Below are positions 1 through 5,742 of a stretch of DNA of 9,557 bases, piece by piece. Position 1 is the stretch's first letter; each line of letters starts with the position of its first letter. Both the position numbers and the translations under genes were made by a program. This DNA is from Pseudomonadota bacterium. GTDB lineage: Bacteria > Pseudomonadota > Alphaproteobacteria > Sphingomonadales > Sphingomonadaceae. Below the pieces are notes generated by a model that ran no database searches, was not told the origin of the DNA, and saw nothing but the letters and a program-made list of their open reading frames with translations. Where the stretch lies: contig JAEZCZ010000109.1 of NCBI GenBank assembly GCA_023433305.1, positions 1 to 9,557 of the forward strand, given 5' to 3'.

Positions 1-44
1 TCCGAATTGCCCTCCCCCAGCAATTACTCAGACATAACGTCCAG

Positions 45-58
45 TGATAGCGCTATCA
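45..58. promoter_or_regulatory. LacI-family-type operator palindrome
   Basis: TGATAGCGCTATCA is a perfect 14-bp palindrome centred on CG. This is the classic form of operators bound by LacI-family regulators, which in Sphingomonadales, Caulobacter and Xanthomonas commonly control sugar and glycan-use genes. It lies 116 bp upstream of the SapC-family start, so it could control the SapC/cupin pair, or a gene to the left of the window. No regulator gene is in the window, so the cognate protein and sugar are unknown. The palindrome is seen directly; the family assignment is inference from its form. Confidence 0.6.
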
Positions 59-156
59 ATAGCTTTTTGTCCGAGTTAATATGGGCAGTGTTGGATTTCG
101 GGTCGGGAGCTGCCAGTCTTCAGTGGCCAGGCGCAGACCAGAGGTCGCGCGGCGGC

Positions 157-163
157 AGGGGAG
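157..163 (+). promoter_or_regulatory. Ribosome binding site of the SapC-family gene
   Basis: AGGGGAG lies 10 nt before the ATG at 174. It decides the start in favour of 174 over the in-frame ATG at 81, which has no purine-rich stretch in front of it and would add an arginine-rich tail unlike SapC proteins. Confidence 0.6.
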
Positions 164-173
164 CGAGACATCG

Positions 174-854
174 ATGGAATTGGTAGCTCTAAGTCCTGTG
201 GATCACCGCGATCTCGCGATACGTTCCGTAGCCTCGGAAACACGCCGCTTCACCGAAATAGTCGCGTCCGAGTTTGCGGCCGCCGCCGTTTGCTGCCCGA
301 TCTTCTTCACCAAGAACGCCGAGACGGGCGAACTGTACGCCGGTGCGCTGTTCGGTTTCGCGGAGGGATCGAGTCTCACCGGCGGCGAAGCCGATGGCAT
401 CGATCCGTTCGTCTCGCTCGATCGCAAGCGCGCGGGCTTTTTCATCGCCGGCGACAGTATCGCGATCGACGAGACGCACCCCCGGTTCACACGCACGGGA
501 GGCGAGCCGCTTTTCCAATCCGACGGAACCCCGGCGCCAGCGCTGCGGGCGATTCAGGGCGTTCTCACGCAGCTCCACACCGGAAAGCTAGAGACGACCG
601 CTTTCATAGACGCCATGATGACGCTGCGACTGATCGAGCCCATCGACATATCGCTCAGCTTCGACGACGGACAGAAATTGTCGCTGCAAGGCCTCTATAC
701 GATCGGCCTCGACGGGTTGAACGATCTCGACGACAAGACCGTGCTGTCGCTGTTCCGTGCCGGCCACCTGCAACTTGCCTACACCGTGGCGCTTTCTTCT
801 CGGCAACTGCCGGTCATGGCGGCTCGCCATAACGCCCGGCTTTCGAAGCGATGA
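174..854 (+). CDS. SapC-family protein
   Basis: A 226-aa protein that resembles the SapC family (Pfam PF07277). Seen: an N-terminal block with the FF-K-TGE--AGALFGF pattern typical of the family (about residues 40-60), a central segment with PRF and GEPLF, and a C-terminal block reading LQGLYTIGLDGLNDLDD followed by a hydrophobic SSRQLPVMAARHN stretch, which is the most diagnostic part. No signal peptide or membrane segment is evident. The biochemical role of these proteins is not established; the name comes from a proposed S-layer/peptide association. In sphingomonads, caulobacters and xanthomonads such genes often sit beside TonB-dependent receptors, cupin-like proteins and tryptophan-halogenase-like proteins in glycan loci. 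The stop codon overlaps the next start (ATGA), so the two are probably translated as a coupled pair. The start at 174 is chosen for its ribosome binding site; an ATG at 81 is in frame but poorly supported. Confidence 0.8.
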   Translation: MELVALSPVDHRDLAIRSVASETRRFTEIVASEFAAAAVCCPIFFTKNAETGELYAGALFGFAEGSSLTGGEADGIDPFVSLDRKRAGFFIAGDSIAIDETHPRFTRTGGEPLFQSDGTPAPALRAIQGVLTQLHTGKLETTAFIDAMMTLRLIEPIDISLSFDDGQKLSLQGLYTIGLDGLNDLDDKTVLSLFRAGHLQLAYTVALSSRQLPVMAARHNARLSKR

Positions 855-1849
855 CATCGCGGCTCTCGCGCTCGGTTCGCGAGGCGCCGGCGGAGGAGGC
901 GCTGGACGAGCGCTTGCTGGCGTCATGCGCGCCGGTCGTGTTCCGAGGTCTGTGCAAGGACTGGCCAGTGGTGAGAGAAGCCGAGCGCTCTCTTGACGCG
1001 CTCGCCGCCTATCTGGCCCGCTTCGAGGCGGGTCATCAAGCGCAGGGCTTCATCGCGCCTCCGGAAGTGGCGGGTCGCTATTTCTACTCCGACGACATGG
1101 AAGGATTCAATTTCCGACGCGAGACGATATCCGTTTCCGGCGCCCTCGAACGAGCCCGGCAGGGGGGCAGCGAATCGGTCTATCTCGGCTCCGTTCCGGT
1201 CGCGCTTCACCTTCCCGGTTTCGAGCGCGAAAACGCGCTCGACGTGATGGCAGCCGAGGTCGAGCCGCGGATCTGGCTGGGCAACCGGTCCCATGTCTCG
1301 TGCCATTTCGACACATACGACAACCTGGCCTGCATCATCGCGGGGCGCCGCCGTTTCACACTCTATCCGCCGGAGCTGATCGGCGACCTCTACGTCGGGC
1401 CGATCGACAACACGATGGCCGGCCAGCCGGTCGCGCTGGCGGTGTCGAGCTTGGAGGGGGATACCCGCTACTCGCGCTTCGAAGCGGTCCGTGACTGCGC
1501 TCTTACGGTGGAGCTGGCACCGGGCGACGCGCTCTACCTGCCCAAGTTATGGTGGCATGAGGTGGTCGCAACGGGCGACGTGAATGTCTTGGTCAACTAT
1601 TGGTGGGATGCCTTCCGCCAAGGTCCGGACGCCCCCTTCACGGTCATGATGCTGGCGATGATCGCCCTGGCCGAACGGCCACCGGGTGAACGCGCCGCCT
1701 GGCAATCTTTCTTCGAGCATTATGTCTTCAGGCCCGATGGGCACCCGCTTCGCCATCTGCCGGAGAAGCACCACGGCATTCTTGGGCGGATAGACCGCGA
1801 CAGGTACGCCCAATTGAGAGCCATGATCATGAAGCAACTGCGACAATGA
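851..1849 (+). CDS. Cupin-like (JmjC-type) Fe(II)/2-oxoglutarate oxygenase family protein
   Basis: A 332-aa protein of the Cupin_8/JmjC-like superfamily (Pfam PF13621 type). Seen: an N-terminal PVVFRGLCKDWPV motif (residues 28-40), where family members typically read 'P-v-rG-v-dWP'; the iron-binding HxD motif as CHFDTYDN (H152, D154); the RRRFTLYPP strand (167-174); and the distal histidine in LPKLWWHEV (H236), followed by NVLVNYWW. All three predicted metal ligands are present, so the enzyme is probably active as a hydroxylase or demethylase-like oxygenase; the substrate cannot be told from sequence. No signal peptide, so cytoplasmic. It starts inside the stop of the SapC-family gene with no strong ribosome binding site of its own (only GAAGCG in front), which points to translational coupling. 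Genes of this kind are commonly found with SapC and TonB-receptor genes in sphingomonads. Confidence 0.83.
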   Translation: MTSRLSRSVREAPAEEALDERLLASCAPVVFRGLCKDWPVVREAERSLDALAAYLARFEAGHQAQGFIAPPEVAGRYFYSDDMEGFNFRRETISVSGALERARQGGSESVYLGSVPVALHLPGFERENALDVMAAEVEPRIWLGNRSHVSCHFDTYDNLACIIAGRRRFTLYPPELIGDLYVGPIDNTMAGQPVALAVSSLEGDTRYSRFEAVRDCALTVELAPGDALYLPKLWWHEVVATGDVNVLVNYWWDAFRQGPDAPFTVMMLAMIALAERPPGERAAWQSFFEHYVFRPDGHPLRHLPEKHHGILGRIDRDRYAQLRAMIMKQLRQ

Positions 1850-1880
1850 CCAGCTCACTATCTTTTTATTTGTAGGACAA

Positions 1881-1910
1881 TTGACGGCCACCAAATCGCC
1901 CGGTTACTCT
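1881..1910 (+). promoter_or_regulatory. Weak promoter candidate for the hemicellulase operon
   Basis: TTGACG (1881-1886, five of six matches to the -35 consensus) is followed after 18 nt by TACTCT (1905-1910, three of six matches to -10). It is the best sigma-70-like pair seen in the 133-bp gap before the 249-aa protein gene. The -10 match is poor, so this is a candidate only. Confidence 0.25.
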
Positions 1911-1929
1911 TGACCCTGAAATGACGCCG

Positions 1930-1947
1930 CCGCCCAGCAGAGGGCGG
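1930..1947 (+). other. Small GC hairpin in the 5' leader of the operon
   Basis: CCGCCC (1930-1935) and GGGCGG (1942-1947) can pair around a 6-nt loop, 35 nt before the TTG start at 1983. There is no T-run after it, so it is not a standard terminator. It may be a leader stem or a chance GC hairpin. Confidence 0.3.
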
Positions 1948-1970
1948 ACAAACCATTGGCGTCGAGCCTG

Positions 1971-1976
1971 AGGGGG
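1971..1976 (+). promoter_or_regulatory. Ribosome binding site that selects a TTG start
   Basis: AGGGGG lies 6 nt in front of the TTG at 1983. It supports that TTG as the start of the 249-aa secreted protein rather than the in-frame TTG at 1956, which would place this site inside the coding region. Confidence 0.55.
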
Positions 1977-1982
1977 TCGAGT

Positions 1983-2732
1983 TTGTCCGAGGGAAACCCG
2001 CATTCGCGCATCGGCGCACGTTCGCGTTCTGGCCGGCTCGCCACAGCGCTCGCGTTGAGCTTCGCCTGGCCGGGTGGAATCGCGGCTGCGCAATCGGCTG
2101 CGCCGGTTCCACCGTTGTCCGAGTATTTCGCCCCTGCCTCAACGGGGCCTTCGTCTCCCGACCAAGACGGCTTCATTCGCCGTTGGCTCGTCCTCGAGCC
2201 CATCGTGAAGCCCAATCCGACCAACATTGTGTTCACCGGAAGCTATGTCCGCCAGGCATTATCGCCGGAGACCTACCCCGAGGACTTCACCGCCATTCCT
2301 CGGGCGGGCCAGACCGCCGGGCCGGCCGCTCCCCTGAAGTGGCACGCGCTCGATTCGAAATTTTGGGACGTGAAGCTGTTCAACTTCGCGCAGTCGCTCG
2401 GAAAGCAGAAATACGGCGTCGTGTTCTGGGCCGTCACCGTGATCGACAGCCCGCGAGAGATGAAGAACGTACGCCTCGCTGTGGGGTCCAATTCGGCTTC
2501 CCGCTGGTGGCTCAACGGTGAAGTGGCAGCGGAATTGTTCGACGACCGTCGGATGGTGATGGACGACGTGCTGTCCGACCGTGTCACCTTGCGCAAGGGG
2601 CGCAACGTTATCCGCGGCGCCGTCATCAACGGTCCGGGCCTGAGCGATTTCTGCGTGCGGTTGCTCGATGAAGGCGGCGAACCGATCCGCGACGTGAAGA
2701 TCGACATACTGCGGTCGGGAGAAAACGCATGA
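1983..2732 (+). CDS. Secreted beta-sandwich-like protein of a glycan operon, function unknown
   Basis: A 249-aa exported protein that I cannot assign to a named enzyme family. Seen: an arginine-rich N-terminus (SRIGARSRSGR), a hydrophobic core (LATALALSFAWPGGIA) and an AAA-Q signal cleavage site near residue 37. The mature part has FIRRWLVLEPI (64-74), LKWHALDSKFWDVKLFNFA (118-136), SASRWWLNGEVAAEL (171-185) and RKGRNVIRGAVINGPG (204-219). The 'WL-l-PI ... wWLNGe ... L-kGrN-i' succession is typical of galactose-binding-like or PA14-like beta-sandwich modules that accompany glycoside hydrolases. No catalytic triad is visible. It overlaps the GH43 gene by 4 nt (ATGA), so its job is probably tied to that enzyme, perhaps as a substrate-binding partner; it may be annotated elsewhere as acetylxylan-esterase-associated. 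The TTG start at 1983 is chosen from the AGGGGG site in front and from the better-formed signal peptide. Confidence 0.72.
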   Translation: MSEGNPHSRIGARSRSGRLATALALSFAWPGGIAAAQSAAPVPPLSEYFAPASTGPSSPDQDGFIRRWLVLEPIVKPNPTNIVFTGSYVRQALSPETYPEDFTAIPRAGQTAGPAAPLKWHALDSKFWDVKLFNFAQSLGKQKYGVVFWAVTVIDSPREMKNVRLAVGSNSASRWWLNGEVAAELFDDRRMVMDDVLSDRVTLRKGRNVIRGAVINGPGLSDFCVRLLDEGGEPIRDVKIDILRSGENA

Positions 2733-4201
2733 AGCGAGCTCTCAAGGCAGCGCGCCGTGCCGCGTCGATCGCGAGCATCGGGGCTCTCGCGCAAGCGCTT
2801 GCATCGCCCGCGGCGGCCCAGCTCGAAGGCGACGTGTTCATCCACGATCCGTCAACCGTCGTCCTGTCGGATGGCAAATGGTACACCTTCGGCACCCGCG
2901 GCGGCGGCCTGGTGTCGGAAGACGGCTGGACATGGTCGGATGGCCCGGTGCGTCCGGGAGGCGGTGTGGCCCCCGACGTGATCAAGATCGGTGATCGCTA
3001 TTACGTCGCCTACGCCATCGGCGGCGGGGGGCTGAACGGCGGACACGCCAGCGACGTCAAGATCATGTGGACCAAGACGCTGGATCCCACTTCCCCCGAC
3101 TTCGAATATCACGAGGTCGGAACGGTGGCATCGAGCGACGGGGTCGAGAGCAACGATGCGATCGATCCCGCATTTCTGTTGGTCGATGGCCGGCTGTGGT
3201 TGAGCTATGGCACCTACTTCGGCACGATCCGCATTGTCGAACTCGATCCCGCGACCGGCCAGCGCATCGCGGGCAACGAACCTGTCGACGTGGCGATCGA
3301 CATGGAGGCTACCGCGCTTCTTCATCGCGACGGATGGTATTATCTCCTCGGCACTCACGGCACCTGCTGCGACGGCCCCAACTCCACCTACAACATCCGC
3401 GTGGGGCGATCGCGCAACGTGCTGGGTCCGTATGTCGACCACATGGGCATTCCATTGCTTCGCGGTGGCGGCAAGCTCGTCGCGGCGGCCCGTGGCCGCA
3501 TGATCGGCGCCGGCCATTTCGGACTCATCGATCTCGGCGGCGGCATCGAGAAATTCTCGATGCATTACGAAGCGGACATGGATCGCAGCGGGCGCAGCGT
3601 GCTGGCGATCGAGCCGCTTCTCTGGCGAGATGGCTGGCCCGTGGGCGGCAGCAATGTGAAGCCGGGAACGTACGAAATCCAGTCCGAGCGCAGCGGTAAC
3701 GCGCTGCAATTGAGAACCGACTTCGTCCGTATTCAGTTCGACGCGCGGCGCAGCTTCATGGCCGGTCCGGACGACCCCGTTGCGCCCTTGCCCAACCAGA
3801 CGTTGGAGCAGAACAGCGCCGTTTGGCCCGAAGGGGCTATACCAGTCGACCTCTCGGCTTACATGGTCCGCCCGAACCAGCATTGGACTATAGGGCCCGT
3901 GGAAGGCGCGGGGGGCTATTTCGGCGCGCCCTATTACAGCATCAAGGTGGCGGGGACGGACCGCGCGCTTGCGGTGCGCGATGACGGTCTCGAGGTGGAG
4001 ACGGTGCCGAGCTTCAGCGGATCGGAGGCGCAGTTGTGGCGCATCGATCAACTCACCGACGGCACCTACCGGATTACACCGAAGAAGCAGGACGACGGCG
4101 CTGATCTGGCCCTCGTCGCGATCGGGACCAGCACGCCGAGCCTGACCCGCTTCGACCCTGCAAGCGCCGCAGGGCGATGGCGCTTCCACTCCCCCGAATG
4201 A
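2729..4201 (+). CDS. GH43-family glycoside hydrolase, arabinan endo-1,5-alpha-L-arabinosidase-like, with C-terminal module
   Basis: A 490-aa secreted enzyme. Residues 1-30 form a signal peptide ending in SPAAA before QLEG. The five-bladed propeller of GH43 spans about 35-305. The three carboxylates of the family are all visible: D40 in IHDPS (general base), D146 in NDAIDPAF (pKa modulator) and E193 in DMEATALL (general acid). H263 in GAGHFGL fits the histidine near the metal site of arabinanases, and CCDGPNSTYNIRVGRS (213-228) is typical of arabinanase-like GH43 members. Arabinan or arabinoxylan side chains are the likely substrate; other GH43 activities (xylosidase, galactosidase) are possible. 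Typical catalytic domains are near 320 aa; here about 175 more residues follow (313-488), with QLWRI and TYRITPK strands that suggest a beta-trefoil or other beta-rich binding domain. GGGAGA lies 6 nt before the ATG. It is coupled to the gene before it and followed by an esterase 28 nt later. Confidence 0.86.
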   Translation: MKRALKAARRAASIASIGALAQALASPAAAQLEGDVFIHDPSTVVLSDGKWYTFGTRGGGLVSEDGWTWSDGPVRPGGGVAPDVIKIGDRYYVAYAIGGGGLNGGHASDVKIMWTKTLDPTSPDFEYHEVGTVASSDGVESNDAIDPAFLLVDGRLWLSYGTYFGTIRIVELDPATGQRIAGNEPVDVAIDMEATALLHRDGWYYLLGTHGTCCDGPNSTYNIRVGRSRNVLGPYVDHMGIPLLRGGGKLVAAARGRMIGAGHFGLIDLGGGIEKFSMHYEADMDRSGRSVLAIEPLLWRDGWPVGGSNVKPGTYEIQSERSGNALQLRTDFVRIQFDARRSFMAGPDDPVAPLPNQTLEQNSAVWPEGAIPVDLSAYMVRPNQHWTIGPVEGAGGYFGAPYYSIKVAGTDRALAVRDDGLEVETVPSFSGSEAQLWRIDQLTDGTYRITPKKQDDGADLALVAIGTSTPSLTRFDPASAAGRWRFHSPE

Positions 4202-4215
4202 CTTGTCCAGCTCCG

Positions 4216-4221
4216 AAAGGG
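4216..4221 (+). promoter_or_regulatory. Ribosome binding site of the esterase gene
   Basis: AAAGGG lies 8 nt before the ATG at 4230 and decides this start over the in-frame TTG at 4203, which would put the site inside the gene and add nine polar residues before the signal peptide. Confidence 0.5.
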
Positions 4222-4229
4222 CAATTGCC

Positions 4230-5174
4230 ATGATGAACAGGCGAATTTCCACCCTTAGGCTCGCCGGCTTCGGCGCCTTCGCTTCCCTCCTTGTCGGCCT
4301 CGCTACCGTTCCCGCGGTTGCGCAAGACGATGCCATGACGGCAATCGAAGCTCCCGCACAGCCCGACGCGATCCCACTCGGCACGGGCCCTCTACCTGAT
4401 GCGCGCACGCCTGAATCGTGGCACAGCCAGTACGGCAGCATGTTCGCACGCAACGTGACCGAGGCCACGCTCACGCCCTTCCTGCCGCCACCAGGAAAAG
4501 CGAGCGGCGCGGCGGTGATCGTGGCGCCCGGTGGCGGCTTTCGCAGCCTTTCGATGGAGAACGAGGGCTGGGATGTCGCCCGCGCGCTTGCGGACCGCGG
4601 TGTGACTGCTTTCGTACTCAAGTATCGGCTGAACCAGACGCCAGCCGATCTCCAGGAATTCGCCCGGCCGCCACAATCGCCGGGCGCCGCGCCCCGCCCC
4701 CCGCGCGCCTCGCCCGACCGCGCGGCCGCAGGCATGGCTCCCCAGCTCGCCGACGCCCGCGCCGCGTTCGAGCTGGTGCGATCGCGCGCGGACGAATGGA
4801 AAGTCGATCGCGACCGGATCGGCATGATCGGATTCTCGGCCGGCGCGATGCTGACAATGACGACGGCGCTGAATGTGCGCGAAGCCGCGCCCGCTTTCCT
4901 GGGCGACATCTACGGCCCGTTGAGCGCCGTCGAGGTTCCAGCCGACGCGCCACCCTTGTTCGTCGCGCTTGCAGCTGACGATCCGCTGTTTCCCGAAACG
5001 GACTTCGGTCTAATCCAGAGCTGGCGAGCAGCGGAGCGCCCGGTGGAATTCCATTACTACGAACAGGGCGGCCACGGCTTCGGCATGTATCCGAAGGACA
5101 CGACCAGCACCGGATGGTTCGAGGCTTTCGTGAGCTGGCTGGACATGCACGGAATGCTGAAGCCGAAGGAGTGA
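4230..5174 (+). CDS. Secreted alpha/beta-hydrolase, acetylxylan-esterase-like
   Basis: A 314-aa exported serine esterase of the alpha/beta-hydrolase superfamily (BD-FAE/dienelactone-hydrolase-like group). A signal peptide with an RR-containing N-terminus and hydrophobic core ends at VPAVAQ (about residue 32). Seen: oxyanion-hole region VIVAPGGGF (96-104), nucleophile elbow GFSAG with S203, probable acid D251 in LAADDPLF, and H282 in GGHGFGMYP, so the full triad is present. Enzymes of this form next to GH43 genes usually remove acetyl or other acyl groups from hemicellulose, which frees the backbone for hydrolases; the exact acyl group is not visible. An unusual Pro/Ala/Arg-rich stretch (residues 146-166) interrupts the fold before the nucleophile and is locally very GC-rich; it is probably a surface loop. 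It is last in the operon that starts at 1983 and faces the small minus-strand gene. Confidence 0.82.
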   Translation: MMNRRISTLRLAGFGAFASLLVGLATVPAVAQDDAMTAIEAPAQPDAIPLGTGPLPDARTPESWHSQYGSMFARNVTEATLTPFLPPPGKASGAAVIVAPGGGFRSLSMENEGWDVARALADRGVTAFVLKYRLNQTPADLQEFARPPQSPGAAPRPPRASPDRAAAGMAPQLADARAAFELVRSRADEWKVDRDRIGMIGFSAGAMLTMTTALNVREAAPAFLGDIYGPLSAVEVPADAPPLFVALAADDPLFPETDFGLIQSWRAAERPVEFHYYEQGGHGFGMYPKDTTSTGWFEAFVSWLDMHGMLKPKE

Positions 5175-5188
5175 CGGCCCCTTCGGCT
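5161..5188. terminator. Possible bidirectional hairpin at the convergent gene ends
   Basis: AGCCGAAGG (5161-5169) and CCTTCGGCT (5180-5188) are perfect 9-bp inverted arms around a 10-nt loop that holds the esterase stop codon. It lies 11 nt from the end of the convergent minus-strand gene, the right place to stop transcription from both sides. There is no T-run on either strand, so a factor-independent terminator is not certain. Confidence 0.42.
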
Positions 5189-5199
5189 CCCGCGAGCAA

Positions 5200-5529
5200 T
5201 CAATCCTTGGCCGGAATCTTGTCGAATTCGGCCTGGATCTTGGCCAGGTTTTCGTCGCTGAGCGCTACGGGCTCGTACTGCTGAATGGCTTTGAGTGTCA
5301 GCGAGCGACCAGCGGACTGAAACATGTCGTTGGCATAGACGGTCGGGATCAGCTTCTTCAGCACCTCCGCGGCCGCCGGGTCGTCAAGCAGCTTGCCGAC
5401 CAAAGTGTCCGCTACCGAGTAGTGGGCCGCTTTCGTTGCTGCCGCCTCTTGCGCCGCGACTGGCATGGCCATGGCGGGAACAAGCCCAGCGAGCAGGACC
5501 GCTCGGAATGCCGTGGTAAATTTGCGCAT
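5200..5529 (-). CDS. Small exported helical protein, function unknown
   Basis: A 109-aa protein with a clear signal peptide (MRKF then a hydrophobic run, cleavage after PVAAQ near residue 27), so the mature product is about 82 residues and periplasmic or secreted. The mature part is mostly helical in character: SVADTLVGKLLDDPAAAEVLKKLIP (38-62), then SLTLKAIQQYEPVALSDENLAKIQAEFDKIP (76-106). The 'T-g-LLdDPaA--VL-k--P ... lTL-aiq-y-p--LsDe-LakI-a-f-kiP' layout is one I associate with a small domain found alone or at the ends of enzymes in sphingomonad and caulobacter glycan loci; its activity is not known. There are no cysteines and no catalytic motif. A strong ribosome binding site (AGAGGGG, complement of 5537-5543) supports this start. 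It is convergent with the esterase and divergent from the TonB receptor, sharing the control region 5530-5742. Confidence 0.78.
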   Translation of the reverse strand: MRKFTTAFRAVLLAGLVPAMAMPVAAQEAAATKAAHYSVADTLVGKLLDDPAAAEVLKKLIPTVYANDMFQSAGRSLTLKAIQQYEPVALSDENLAKIQAEFDKIPAKD

Positions 5530-5586
5530 CGTGTATCCCCTCTCAACGGTAGCGCTCGCCGGCTGAATGCGCGAACGAGTCGCATT

Positions 5587-5604
5587 ATTCCTACACTAGA
5601 GAAT
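5587..5604. promoter_or_regulatory. Operator-like inverted repeat, site 1
   Basis: ATTCCTACACTAGAGAAT is an imperfect 18-bp inverted repeat with ATTC/GAAT outer arms. It matches the reverse complement of site 2 (5688-5705) at 14 of 18 positions, including the first eight. It lies 58 bp upstream of the minus-strand small gene and overlaps a minus-strand AATAAT (5584-5589) that resembles a -10 element, so a bound regulator could control that gene. Confidence 0.45.
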
Positions 5605-5687
5605 TTCAGCTTCCCATCAACTCTGCGTCGACCTTCGTTCGTCGCCGCGACCTGCCTCGCACCTTCGCTGTTGCCCGTTCGAATTTA

Positions 5688-5705
5688 ATTCCTTACGGTA
5701 GGAAT
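5688..5705. promoter_or_regulatory. Operator-like inverted repeat, site 2
   Basis: ATTCCTTACGGTAGGAAT has perfect 6-bp arms (ATTCCT/AGGAAT) around a 6-nt spacer. It ends 37 bp before the receptor start and directly follows, and overlaps by two bases, a TTTAAT (5684-5689) that resembles a -10 element, so it is well placed to repress the receptor operon. The size and symmetry suit a dimeric MarR-, TetR- or GntR-type regulator; which one is not known, and no regulator gene is in the window. Confidence 0.5.
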
Positions 5706-5729
5706 ATCCGAACGGCAAAAGCCGCAGAT

Positions 5730-5736
5730 GGGGAGG
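5730..5736 (+). promoter_or_regulatory. Ribosome binding site of the TonB-dependent receptor
   Basis: GGGGAGG lies 6 nt before the ATG at 5743. The in-frame ATG at 5728 overlaps this site and has no site of its own, so 5743 is the better start and gives a cleaner signal peptide. Confidence 0.65.
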
Positions 5737-5742
5737 ATTCGC

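Noticed and set aside
81..173. N-terminal extension of the SapC-family protein to the ATG at 81
   Set aside because: No ribosome binding site in front of 81; the added 31 residues are arginine-rich and unlike the family, while ATG 174 has AGGGGAG at a good distance.
1850..1880. T-rich stretch after the cupin-like gene as a factor-independent terminator
   Set aside because: The TCTTTTTATTTG run is suggestive but I could not find a stable stem directly in front of it.
2852..4909. 685-codon open frame on the minus strand across the GH43 and esterase genes
   Set aside because: It lies antisense to two genes with clear catalytic motifs; its translation is rich in Arg, Ala, Ser and His without any domain pattern, as expected for a shadow frame in GC-rich coding DNA.
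5548..5556. GGTAGCGCT as a second LacI-type site before the small minus-strand gene
   Set aside because: Only one half resembles the operator; beyond the AGCGCT core the other side (CGCC) does not mirror it.
5728..5742. Receptor start at ATG 5728
   Set aside because: The ribosome binding site GGGGAGG lies within this extension and serves ATG 5743; the extension also spoils the signal peptide start.
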